Origin: JAIEPM01 sp964546815
GTDB lineage: Bacteria; Cyanobacteriota; Vampirovibrionia; Obscuribacterales; Obscuribacteraceae
Assembly (NCBI GenBank): GCA_964546815.1
Contig: CAZJLR010000028.1
Coordinates: forward strand, 15,173 to 79,172
Direction: 5' to 3'
DNA: 64,000 nucleotides
This document shows positions 8,297 through 16,546 of this stretch, in pieces; position 1 is the first letter of the stretch, and the number at the start of each line of letters is the position of its first letter. The notes under the pieces were generated by a model that saw nothing but the letters and a program-made list of their open reading frames with translations, was not told the DNA's origin and did not search any database. A program made the position numbers and the translations under genes.

Positions 8297-9364
8297 TCAG
8301 GACTGCGGCTGGCGCTTGATCGTCCCCGGCATCAACAGTTTCGCTTTTTCAGTGAGAGGCTTGTTGAACCAGAGGTTGTCGGCGCTGATGTTATCCTGCA
8401 TCCATTTCTGTCCACCCAGGTACAGCTCTTTCGGAATCATCTCGACAGGCAGAGATTGCAGAACGCAAACCCATGATTCCTGCGGACGTGTGAGCTTGAT
8501 TCCCGACTTCTTGATGGCTTCGATGCCATCGTGAATTGCCTTGAGTTGCGCCGCCTGGTCTTCGTAGGTGCAGCGATAACCAAGGGCCATTGCAAACATC
8601 GCGACATGATAGTGGCTGGCTGCGTCTTCGAGGAAGTCGTAGCCATACTGTGAGGCGATTTTGTCGAATTTATGACCGATGATTTTCGCTACGTCACCGA
8701 TAGACGCAGCAACTTGTCCTGGCGAGCGCTGGCTTTTCCAGGCGCGGTCGAAGAGCGACTTGAAGAGCTCAGGACGGTCGAGGAACTTGAACGGGTTAGC
8801 AACGAATGCTTCCAGTTCTGCGTCACCGCAGGCGGCTGCGATGCGGGAGCCCGGAGCGAAGGCGTAAACCGAGACCTCGACACTCTTCGTATCGAAAGGC
8901 AGCGGCACGTTACCCTTGTCGTCGTAGGTGAAGTCGAGCAGCGCGCAGTCGTTGGCGCGCAGGGTTCCGTCATTACGCCGGTCGCGCATTGCGACCTTGT
9001 AGATGAGCTCGCCCTTGCCCTTGAAGATGTCGCCGATCCAGCAACTTGCCTTGAACTTGTTGTGGTCGCGCTTGATCACGAGATAGCCATTGGCCGTCTT
9101 GTAAACAGTGGCGACATACGGAATGCGGACATAGCCCGGTTTCCCGTACAACAAGTGCTGGTTCAGATTGCTGATTTCGTCACCCGGGAAGAGAGGAACA
9201 GCGAGTTCCATCGTTTGGGTGGGCACAACGATGGACTCGATTTTACCAAGCAAGCATTTGACTTGCGGAGTGAGAAGCTGTGACCAGATCTCTCGGTCTG
9301 TAACACCTGAAATCGGTGCTGGCCCGAGTAGTTCTTTCACATTAACGTCGGATAGCTTTGTCAT
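8297..9364 (-). CDS. Protein of unknown function, paralogue B (tandem pair)
   Basis: This 355-residue protein is the full-length paralogue of 7112-8167. It keeps the same blocks: LFPGDEISNLNQHLLYG, VIKRDHNKFKASCWIGD, MRDRRNDGTLRANDCALL, FAPGSRIAAACGD, SHYHVAMF and ESWVCVLQSLP. No signal peptide, membrane helix or known fold motif was seen. The ATG has TGAGGA nine bases upstream. It is the first gene of the minus-strand run that leads to the patatin gene, so its promoter should lie in 9365-9931. Codon use is more G/C-ending than in paralogue A. The pair probably arose by tandem duplication followed by divergence. No function can be assigned. Confidence 0.85.
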   Translation of the reverse strand: MTKLSDVNVKELLGPAPISGVTDREIWSQLLTPQVKCLLGKIESIVVPTQTMELAVPLFPGDEISNLNQHLLYGKPGYVRIPYVATVYKTANGYLVIKRDHNKFKASCWIGDIFKGKGELIYKVAMRDRRNDGTLRANDCALLDFTYDDKGNVPLPFDTKSVEVSVYAFAPGSRIAAACGDAELEAFVANPFKFLDRPELFKSLFDRAWKSQRSPGQVAASIGDVAKIIGHKFDKIASQYGYDFLEDAASHYHVAMFAMALGYRCTYEDQAAQLKAIHDGIEAIKKSGIKLTRPQESWVCVLQSLPVEMIPKELYLGGQKWMQDNISADNLWFNKPLTEKAKLLMPGTIKRQPQS

Positions 9365-9931
9365 AGTGGCTTCCTCAGCGAATGTTTGATTGTTAGAGTT
9401 AGCGTCCGAAGACGAGCCGAAGCGCCTGCCACAAAAGCAGCTTCGAACTCACTTGGATTTTTCCTGTTCCTGCATTGCCCCCGTGTGGGAGTTGAAAAAA
9501 TGATGGCCCGTGGAATGTTTATATGGCTTTGCGGGAGATCTGACTACGCAGGGAGGGAGGAAAAATGACTTCGGTTAAACACCATAACCTAGAGACTACG
9601 AGCTATATATTCAATCGCGTTAGAGCTAATTAGGCTCACGGTAGTTGTCCTAGCTTTTTGCGCTTATTGCTTGAGATAGGCTATTTTGTGTGTTTCTCGT
9701 TTTAGATTGCACAAATCTGCAGTGTCGGTCTGCTAAGGTGCGCGAACTGTGATATATGCTTGGCAACCACTTTGGACAGATAGCTTAGATCCGCTATCCA
9801 TGCAGCCTTCGAGGATCTCAAGATAACAAGATTTCAAGTGGTGTTTTGGTTGTTCTTGTTGGCAACCGCGAACAGTTCAACGCAACCCGATATTTATCGA
9901 GCAACGGATAGTGCGGAGCCTGCTAGAACAG
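9365..9931. other. Gene-free stretch, probable promoter region for the minus-strand run
   Basis: About 570 bases lie between the 5' end of paralogue B and the 3' end of mutL. No convincing small gene, tRNA or strong hairpin was seen. It must hold the promoter for 9364 downward, but I could not pick one with confidence. Confidence 0.5.
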
Positions 9932-11851
9932 TTAATCCGGATGGAACAGTTCGAACATTTTGTCTTTAGTGTATGTTCTGCAAATTGGTCTGCCATGCGG
10001 ACAAGTATCATTGCGCGGACAGGTGACCCACTCAGACACAAGATCTGTAATTTCGGTGTCTGTCAAAACCATGCCGTTCTTGATTGCTGCCTGGCAGGCT
10101 AGCGATTTTGTTGCTTCTAAAGGAAACTCGGCACTATCGCAACTGAGCAGCTGTTCTAAAATCTGTTGAACTGTACCGACATAGTCTTTGGTAGCCATTT
10201 CCAGAGGCACTTGTGTGCATGTGATGTAGTTAGGCTGGAAGTCGAAATCAAAGCCTAGTTTTTTGATGAATTCCAGATTTTCAGCCAGACAGGCTCTTTG
10301 TGAGGGTGCAAGGTTTAACGGAGAAGAAATGATCAAACGTTGAACGTTTTCTGTTATGCGTCCCGGTTGATCTTGCTGTGCGAGCAGTCGCTCGTAAATC
10401 AGCCTTTCATGCGCTATATGCTGTTCTACTATTTTGAACCCTTCGTTTGTTTCAAACAGCATGTATGTATTGAAAATATATCCGGCCAGGCGCCATCCTG
10501 ATGGTAAGCCGGTTTGCGACTTGGGTTGCATTGCTGCCGCCAAGCTGACTGTGCCTGTTTGTGACGGGTTGCTTATTCGACTTGGTGGAGTTGCAGAAAG
10601 TCTGTCTCGAAATCCTAGCTGCTGAATGCGTTGATAAGTCTTGTTTCCAACCGCAATTTCTCTGCTTTCGCGAACTACAGGCGTGCCGGGTGGGCCACTA
10701 TATTCGGTGCCGTTGTCGTTGTCGCTGCTTGTTTCGCGTTTTTCGGGACTAGCAGTTCTGGCAGCGGGAGAAGCTGTTGTGCTAAATCCAGCTGTGCTTG
10801 CTGTAGATTCTGCGACAGATTTACTTTCACTCTCATCGCTTTCATCTGCTTCGATATTCTCGGGAAAGCGCCTGGTACCTTCTACTAAAGCTTTCTGAAT
10901 AGTCAAATAAACATCGCTTGAATTGCTGTAGCGAATCTCTTTTTTTGTTGGATGAACATTGACGTCAACTTGATGTGGGTCAATAGTCACGTTGAGAACG
11001 GCTATAGGGTGCTTGCCGCGTGGAATCAAATCTGAAAAAGCGTAATCAAGCGCTTTGAGTGCTAAGTGGCAGCGCACGGGGCGATTGTTGATGATAGTAA
11101 CTATGCCTTTGCGGTCGCTTCTGAATAATGGCGGTCTGCCGACCTGTCCATAAACAGCCATGCCAAAACGCATGTCCACGCCAGTGATTGGAATAAGCTC
11201 GTTGCGCGGGCTGACAAAGCCGAGTTCTACCATTGTTTCGGCGAGCTTGCCAGAGCCTGAAGTTTTGAGTACAACTTCGCCCTGGTTGAGAAGCTGGAAA
11301 ACTATTTTAGGATAGGCTAGTGCAAGTGACTGAACTATTTCGTGTATGTGCGAAAATTCAGTGGACCCTTTTTTCAAAAACTTCAGTCTTGCCGGCACGT
11401 TGTAAAAAAGGTCGCAGACTTCGATGATGGTGCCGACAGAACAACCGGTTTCGTGCGCTGTGATTTTGCCGTCTTCAATTTGGACTTTGGTGCCGGTACT
11501 GGCTTCGGCATTCTTAGTAATGCAAGTGACATGTGCAACTGATGAAATGCTTGGAAGTGCTTCACCCCGAAATCCAAGGGTTTTCAGGTTTGATAGGTCG
11601 TCAGCGCTGCTTAGTTTTGAAGTGGCGTGTCGTTGAAATGCCAGTACGGCATCATCTGGGCTCATGCCGCAGCCATCGTCTGCAATGCGTATATCTCTGC
11701 ATTCTACGCCAATTGCAATTTCAATTTGGGTAGAGCCGGCATCGATTGAGTTTTCGACCAGCTCCTTGACCACCGAGGCAGGGCGTTCGACCACTTCTCC
11801 GGCGGCGATCTGACTGGCTATGAAGTCAGGTAAGACACTTATCTTTGGCAT
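9932..11851 (-). CDS. mutL: DNA mismatch repair protein MutL
   Basis: MutL links mismatch recognition by MutS to strand removal. The 639-residue protein has the GHKL ATPase at the N-terminus: VVKELVENSIDAG (catalytic Glu), DDGCGM, GFRGEAL. A variable Ser/Thr/Pro-rich linker covers about residues 330-430. The dimerisation/endonuclease domain follows with ACQAAIKNG and CPHGRP. The endonuclease motif normally DQHA..E....E reads EQHIAHERLIYE, so its first Asp is Glu and the Ala is Ile. The presence of the CPHGRP motif still suggests a nicking-type MutL, as found where MutH is absent. The ATG at 11851 matches the family start; a TTG/ATG start at 11872 is possible. No Shine-Dalgarno is visible, but a TACAAT sits six bases before the ATG. 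Confidence 0.95.
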   Translation of the reverse strand: MPKISVLPDFIASQIAAGEVVERPASVVKELVENSIDAGSTQIEIAIGVECRDIRIADDGCGMSPDDAVLAFQRHATSKLSSADDLSNLKTLGFRGEALPSISSVAHVTCITKNAEASTGTKVQIEDGKITAHETGCSVGTIIEVCDLFYNVPARLKFLKKGSTEFSHIHEIVQSLALAYPKIVFQLLNQGEVVLKTSGSGKLAETMVELGFVSPRNELIPITGVDMRFGMAVYGQVGRPPLFRSDRKGIVTIINNRPVRCHLALKALDYAFSDLIPRGKHPIAVLNVTIDPHQVDVNVHPTKKEIRYSNSSDVYLTIQKALVEGTRRFPENIEADESDESESKSVAESTASTAGFSTTASPAARTASPEKRETSSDNDNGTEYSGPPGTPVVRESREIAVGNKTYQRIQQLGFRDRLSATPPSRISNPSQTGTVSLAAAMQPKSQTGLPSGWRLAGYIFNTYMLFETNEGFKIVEQHIAHERLIYERLLAQQDQPGRITENVQRLIISSPLNLAPSQRACLAENLEFIKKLGFDFDFQPNYITCTQVPLEMATKDYVGTVQQILEQLLSCDSAEFPLEATKSLACQAAIKNGMVLTDTEITDLVSEWVTCPRNDTCPHGRPICRTYTKDKMFELFHPD

Positions 11852-11857
11852 GGTCAG

Positions 11858-11863
11858 ATTGTA
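11858..11863 (-). promoter_or_regulatory. Possible -10 element of a leaderless mutL transcript
   Basis: TACAAT lies exactly six bases before the ATG at 11851. This would put the first transcribed base on the start codon. No good -35 is seen. Confidence 0.35.
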
Positions 11864-11963
11864 CCACTGCATCTTACGCTTTGATTGCAGGAACTGGGTA
11901 AGAGCCGTTTCAGGCTTCGCAAAGATGATGAGTAAGTGCTATTGACCATAAAATGATGAAGAA

Positions 11964-14012
11964 TCAATCGTATGCCGAAACAAGCCCTTTTAGCTTGTCT
12001 GCTTTGCCGGCTTTGATGTTTTGCACACGTTGCTGGGCTTTGATTATTTTATTGCTTTCCGGGTCGATGATTTCGTCTGAGTCTTTCAGGACTTTCTGGG
12101 CTTCGTCCAGTTTTCCCTGGAAGATCAAATTGTCTGCAATCATTACTCGGAACTCTTTGCTGTTATTGTCCAATCGTCGAGCTTGACTTAGTGCTTCTTC
12201 GTACATTCCTAGTTGTCGCAAACAAAACAATAGTTTGCTTGTGTCAACTCTAGATACTGTTTCAGGAACGATTGTTTTGCCTGCCCCGTTAAGAAAATTA
12301 GTCAATATTTTTCTTGCTTGGTCTCTGTTGTTTTTGCTAAGAGCGTTATATGCTGCCTCTACCGCGTATTCAGTTTGTAATACCAGTGAGTTTTCCAAAA
12401 GGTCTGCCGGCATTGAACTGAGGCAATAGTCAGCCAGTGCCGGCTGATTCAGGCGGCGGCAGATAGCAGCGAGCATTGGATAGTAACTGGGAATTTTTTC
12501 GTTGTTGATGAATTGCTCTGCTAATGTGTATTCATGCAAACGCAATAGACAAGCCAGAGTGCGCTTTTGAAAGTTTGCCTGCTTGACGCAATTTTCTGGA
12601 TCGCAAAGTTCTTTCAAATATATTCTGGCTTCTTTTTCATTTTTGGTATCAAGGTATGTGCTTGCCAGAAGTGACTTTACATCAAGGATTTGCGTATAGT
12701 TAATGCCTTCGGCTTTTAATGATTGTGGATCTGCTTCGATAACCGCTTTGCATAATTCAATGGTTTCATTTGTTTGTCCTACCGCATAGTAGTACGTCGC
12801 GAGGCGCATTTTCCACTTTAGTAAGTTTTTTGTCTCAGCATGCTTTTGCGAATAATCATATGCCTCCTTGACAGTTTCTAGTGCTTCACGGTCAGCTCCG
12901 TGATTTGCAAATCTGTGAGCCTTGAGCATAAGTTCATTTATTTGATCGGAAGTTTTTTTGTTTCTTGAATATTGGCGTGAAGGGTCTATTTGGTGCTGCT
13001 GATGAGCATTGCTCTCAGCTGAGCTAAGGGCCAAGTTTTTTTCTGACTTTTGCTGCTGGATTTTTTCTTTGAGCATTAGCGACGCAAGAATGACAAAAAC
13101 TAGCGCTGCGCAAAGAAAGCCTAATTTGAGAGAAGGTTTTTTTTCTGCATCTTCCAGTTGCTTTTCCAGCAAAAGCATTTCTGCTTTTAACTCTTTAGCG
13201 CTTTGATATCGATGTGTCGGGTCTTTAGCCATTCCTTTTTTGATGATTGAATTCATTAAAGTAAGCGAGCTAAGCCCAGTTGCTTGTTTTAACTGAGGAA
13301 TTGTGTCGTGCATGTGCATATACATCACAGCCATCGCGCTTTGTCCTTCAAATGGTGCTTTTCCGGAAAGCATTTCGTAAAAGCAGGCGCAGATTGAATA
13401 TATATCGCTGCGTTGGTCTACTGTGGCACTTTGGCATTGTTCGGGACTCATGTATGCGATTGTGCCTACTATTTCCCCAGTTGCGGTGAGGTTTTGTTCA
13501 TCTGTTTTTATGCTGAGTTGAACAAGGCCAAAGTCAATGAGTTTAGGTGATTCACTGGTGCCCGGGTTCATAACGATCATGTTTTCTGGTTTGAGATCGC
13601 GATGCACAACTTGTTTGCTATGGATGTAATCTAGTGCATCGCAGCATTGACTCAGCAACTTGATGCAACGCTTCGGCTCCATTGTGCCTTCTTTTTCTAT
13701 AATTTTGCGGATGGACAAACCATTTATAAGTTCCATGGACAAATAAGGAAAGCCGCTGTCTGAAACGCCCATGCTGTAGATGGTAACGATGTTTTCGTGC
13801 TGCAGCGAACTTAGTGTGTGCGCTTCTCTTTTGAACCTTGATATGAATTCGCCGTCTGCGCCAAAGTTAGAGTCCAGAACTTTGAGCGCCACTTCGCGAT
13901 CTGCAGTCAGCTGCTTAGCACGAAATACTGTTCCCAGGGCGCCTTTGCCGATGAGTTCCAGCAATTGAAAGCGTCCATCAAATAGTTCGCCGACTTCTGG
14001 GAATCGAATCAT
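11964..14012 (-). CDS. Membrane Ser/Thr protein kinase with C-terminal TPR repeats
   Basis: This is a 682-residue Hanks-type kinase. The Gly-rich loop IGKGALGTVF is at 21-30 and the ATP-binding Lys is about 44 (VALKVL). The catalytic loop HRDLKPEN has Asp139 and the metal site DFG has Asp160. APE is replaced by the usual bacterial SPEQ segment. A single membrane helix (KLGFLCAALVFVILASLML, about 295-313) follows. The remaining about 370 residues look like helical TPR repeats, which would lie outside the membrane. The architecture suggests a receptor kinase that senses through protein contacts. The ATG at 14012 is chosen because TATAAT sits six bases before it. A TTG at 14030 would extend the protein by six residues. 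Confidence 0.93.
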   Translation of the reverse strand: MIRFPEVGELFDGRFQLLELIGKGALGTVFRAKQLTADREVALKVLDSNFGADGEFISRFKREAHTLSSLQHENIVTIYSMGVSDSGFPYLSMELINGLSIRKIIEKEGTMEPKRCIKLLSQCCDALDYIHSKQVVHRDLKPENMIVMNPGTSESPKLIDFGLVQLSIKTDEQNLTATGEIVGTIAYMSPEQCQSATVDQRSDIYSICACFYEMLSGKAPFEGQSAMAVMYMHMHDTIPQLKQATGLSSLTLMNSIIKKGMAKDPTHRYQSAKELKAEMLLLEKQLEDAEKKPSLKLGFLCAALVFVILASLMLKEKIQQQKSEKNLALSSAESNAHQQHQIDPSRQYSRNKKTSDQINELMLKAHRFANHGADREALETVKEAYDYSQKHAETKNLLKWKMRLATYYYAVGQTNETIELCKAVIEADPQSLKAEGINYTQILDVKSLLASTYLDTKNEKEARIYLKELCDPENCVKQANFQKRTLACLLRLHEYTLAEQFINNEKIPSYYPMLAAICRRLNQPALADYCLSSMPADLLENSLVLQTEYAVEAAYNALSKNNRDQARKILTNFLNGAGKTIVPETVSRVDTSKLLFCLRQLGMYEEALSQARRLDNNSKEFRVMIADNLIFQGKLDEAQKVLKDSDEIIDPESNKIIKAQQRVQNIKAGKADKLKGLVSAYD

Positions 14013-14018
14013 CGATTG

Positions 14019-14024
14019 ATTATA
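14019..14024 (-). promoter_or_regulatory. Consensus -10 element, leaderless geometry, kinase gene
   Basis: A perfect TATAAT is followed by six bases and the ATG. No Shine-Dalgarno is present. The upstream -35 region is poor (TTTAGC at 17 bases). Confidence 0.45.
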
Positions 14025-14092
14025 GTCCAAAAGTGTCTTCTGCTAAAGCGGATGTGTTGCGTAAGTTTTCGGCCAACACAGGTAGTAATCGC

Positions 14093-14210
14093 TTGTAGGG
14101 GCGTTGCCGTGCGACGCCCGGTGATAAGAATCGGCTACTATAGTTCAACATTTTCTGTGATGCCTTCCGGCGATCTAAGGGCCGGGTGACGCATGGCGTG
14201 ACCCCTACAA
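14093..14210. repeat. Degenerate REP/BIME-like palindromic element, copy 1
   Basis: The element begins TTGTAGGGGCG and ends CCCCTACAA, so its ends are inverted repeats. Each end carries a degenerate version of the GGGCGACGCCATGCGTCGCCC palindrome seen at 59883 and 62313. The two arms are about 60 bases apart. It fills most of the gap between the kinase gene and the next gene. Confidence 0.75.
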
Positions 14211-14281
14211 CTGGTTTGGCCGAATCTTTACTGAGTTACTTGGTAGTACTAAAGGAGATAGGAGGATGCCCGCGAAGAAAT

Positions 14282-14318
14282 GGTGGCAAGTAAACGCTTC
14301 GCGCGTCTACTTGCCACC
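14282..14318 (-). terminator. Hairpin after the anchored protein gene at 14325
   Basis: GGTGGCAAGTAaACGC pairs with GCGTcTACTTGCCACC with one mismatch and a five-base loop, seven bases past the stop. A short T-rich ATTTCTTC follows on the minus strand. Confidence 0.7.
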
Positions 14319-14324
14319 CTGGCC

Positions 14325-15503
14325 TCAGTTCTTTGGCAACACGAACAATGGGCTCAGCGTTTGATTTTGATCGCCTGCAGGGGTGCTGTAAGGCATTCCC
14401 TTTAAGCGATAGACAGGACTACCCGAGTCAAGCGGCTCACTTGCAATTCCGGGAGGCAAAGTCACTTTGCGCCGGTACTGCGGTGGCAATTCATAGCCGC
14501 CGTTGGAAGTGCCACCATAGAAGTATTCCTGCTTGTACACGAATCCTTCCTGGTTGACGTGGTCGACGCTGGACATCTGTCCGTTGTAGCTGTTGTAGTT
14601 GGCGATTTCTCTGGGGGTTTTGCCGTCTGGATGGAACTTGATCACAGCCGCAGTTTCACCACTCTCGTTGAAACCTTCGACGCTTTCAAGTCGATAAATC
14701 CGGCGTGACCAGTCTTCTCCAACTGCAGTCCAGGTCTGCTTGTAGCCGATTTTGCCGTCAGGACGCAATACCGAGATTTCAACGTTGCCGTCATCACGCA
14801 TCTTGCCCTGGTGACGCAGCATGCCGTTTTTGTCGCGGTACTCCCACTCTTTGATGCGCACGCCGACGAGCTTCACTTTCAGTTGCCAGCCATCACTGCC
14901 GTCAGGGAGTTTAATGGCATTGAAGCATTGCTCGTTCGGCTCAGCTTTTGTGTTGTTGACTTGTGCGCCTTTGCGCGGGTCTGGACGCAAGCCTCGTGCC
15001 TGTCCGCCATCGCTGGCGGTGACAGTAGTTGAGATTACGTAGCCTTCTTTATTGAAGAAGACGAGCTCTTCGGTGCCGTCAAGCTGGCGCTGGAAGCTTG
15101 TTTCGACACTGCCGTCGGCTCGCAGATATTTGTAGCTCGAGATGAAACCGTTTGGCTCGTAAACAGCTTCGTAGAAAAGTTGGGCTTCTTGATTGAAAGC
15201 TTTGTAAAAGCGAAGCTTGCCCTTCTGGAAGATGTACTGGCCTTTGCGCCCGTCCATGTAGCCGACGTCGATTGTTTTGATTTCGCCAGTCTTCGGGTCT
15301 TTGTTGAAGACGCGAGATAGCTCGCCGCTAGACTCATTCATCATGAGCATGGCGGGCGTGGCAGGGGCTTGCGGTTCGTAAGCTACAGTTGCAGCCGCCG
15401 GTGCCGCTTTGCCGTGGGAAAGCAGCTTGAAACAGTAGAGGCCGCCGCCGGCAAAAACTGCCAACGCAGCCGCGACCAAGACAGTTTTCTTGGTGAAATT
15501 CAT
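14325..15503 (-). CDS. Anchored/secreted protein of unknown function (paralogue of 20101-21351)
   Basis: This 392-residue protein begins with a short basic segment and one hydrophobic helix (VLVAAALAVFAGGGLYCFKLL, about 7-27). It acts as a signal peptide or membrane anchor. The rest is a series of beta-rich repeats with Gly-Asp turns, for example YKYLRADGSVETSFQRQLDG, REWEYRDKNG-like and DGNVEISVLRPDGK segments. These recall MORN- or YwqK-like repeats. It shares these blocks and the QTW..VGEDW..R.Y.L segment with the protein at 20101. The ATG at 15503 has AAGGA at seven bases. The codon style is G/C-ending and a hairpin follows, so it is probably well expressed. Function unknown. Confidence 0.8.
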   Translation of the reverse strand: MNFTKKTVLVAAALAVFAGGGLYCFKLLSHGKAAPAAATVAYEPQAPATPAMLMMNESSGELSRVFNKDPKTGEIKTIDVGYMDGRKGQYIFQKGKLRFYKAFNQEAQLFYEAVYEPNGFISSYKYLRADGSVETSFQRQLDGTEELVFFNKEGYVISTTVTASDGGQARGLRPDPRKGAQVNNTKAEPNEQCFNAIKLPDGSDGWQLKVKLVGVRIKEWEYRDKNGMLRHQGKMRDDGNVEISVLRPDGKIGYKQTWTAVGEDWSRRIYRLESVEGFNESGETAAVIKFHPDGKTPREIANYNSYNGQMSSVDHVNQEGFVYKQEYFYGGTSNGGYELPPQYRRKVTLPPGIASEPLDSGSPVYRLKGMPYSTPAGDQNQTLSPLFVLPKN

Positions 15504-15661
15504 GGCTTTTTCCTTTGAAAAATTTTTCTTTGGACAGCCGGAGCAACGAAAAACGCTGCTCTGGAATCGACTGTCCAAGCTTAAGTCAATCTGATGTTTG
15601 CCCGCTGAAATAGGCTTGTGCCATCCCGTTGTCGTCGGGCTGACCGTGCTTTGCAGGCTTT

Positions 15662-15692
15662 GGGCTGATAGCGCCAGTTAGCGCTACAGCCC
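15662..15692 (-). terminator. Hairpin after nadD
   Basis: GGGCTGaTAGCGC pairs with GCGCTACAGCCC with one bulged A and a six-base loop, eight bases past the nadD stop. No T-run follows, so termination is uncertain. Confidence 0.45.
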
Positions 15693-15699
15693 GGTAGTT

Positions 15700-16317
15700 C
15701 TAAGCTGCATCTTGCATGCCGAACTGCGTTTTGTAGAGTCCTTTTGCTTCGATGATTTGCATCACCGCCGCCGGAACAAACTGGCTGTAGTCCTGACCGT
15801 TGCGAATTAGCGAACGGATCATTGTGCTAGAGATGCCATTGCCGATGCAGTTGAGCAGTACAATCTCAGCTTCCGGCAGGCGGGCTTTCCAATCGTCGAG
15901 ATTGCTCTGTTCTGGGGTTTGTCGCGGTGATACGAGCAAGCGGCAAAGCTTGAAAAATTCTTGCCTGTGCTCATACTGCTCAAACGAACGAACGTTGTCT
16001 TCGCCGATGATGAAGTTGAGTCTGGCTGTACTTCCAAGCGTCTTTTTGAGCTCCCGCAATGTATCGATTGTCCAGCTGACTCCGGGACGATCGACTTCAA
16101 GGCGCGAGGCTTCAAAACCTTGCTGGCCGGCTATGGCCGCAGACACAAGTTCATAACGCAGCTCTTTGTCGAGCACGTCAAGCTTCTTGTGCGGTGGTCT
16201 GCCGTTAGGGACAAAAATGACTTTGTCGAGATTTTCTTGCAGGCGAGCCTGTCTTGCGACGATGAGCTCGCCGTTGTGAATTGGGTTGAAGGTGCCTCCA
16301 AAAACTCCTATATTCAT
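15700..16317 (-). CDS. nadD: Nicotinate-nucleotide adenylyltransferase (NadD-like)
   Basis: NadD transfers AMP from ATP to nicotinate mononucleotide in NAD synthesis. The 205-residue protein starts MNIGVFGGTFNPIHNGE and carries FIIGEDNVRSF, a C-terminal SSTMIRSLIRNG motif, and the usual length for the family. The nucleotidyltransferase HxGH motif reads HNGE at residues 14-17, so its second His is replaced by Glu. That residue normally takes part in ATP handling, so activity or specificity may differ. The ATG at 16317 has GGAGG nine bases upstream and matches the family start; longer in-frame starts are unlikely. A related nucleotidyltransferase with another substrate is an alternative. Confidence 0.85.
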   Translation of the reverse strand: MNIGVFGGTFNPIHNGELIVARQARLQENLDKVIFVPNGRPPHKKLDVLDKELRYELVSAAIAGQQGFEASRLEVDRPGVSWTIDTLRELKKTLGSTARLNFIIGEDNVRSFEQYEHRQEFFKLCRLLVSPRQTPEQSNLDDWKARLPEAEIVLLNCIGNGISSTMIRSLIRNGQDYSQFVPAAVMQIIEAKGLYKTQFGMQDAA

Positions 16318-16481
16318 TCTGAAATGCCTCCATATCAATGTGCGCGAAAGCTCGTCAGCAATCGTTTTCGACATTTGAATGACGAAATGATCAAGAGCTT
16401 TTGCGGGGGGTGGTTTTAGAAACTGATCTTATGAATTCGCTTATAAGTAAAAATAAAAAAGGGCAATACAACCTCGCAGAC

Positions 16482-16507
16482 CATTCAGCTTGAATTCAAG
16501 CTGAATG
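16482..16507. repeat. Perfect 26-bp palindrome centred on GAATTC
   Basis: The 13-base arm CATTCAGCTTGAA is followed directly by its complement with no spacer. It sits between the nadD start and the DUF1501 stop. It may be an operator or part of a terminator for the minus-strand operon; a T-rich stretch lies about 20 bases beyond it. Confidence 0.6.
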
Positions 16508-16546
16508 AGAGTCGTTTTATGAAGATTGGCTTAATTTGCCTTCTGG

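Noticed and set aside
15577..15699. Possible tRNA-like hairpins
   Set aside because: No T-arm GGTTCRA pattern, no acceptor stem; the hairpin is a simple stem.
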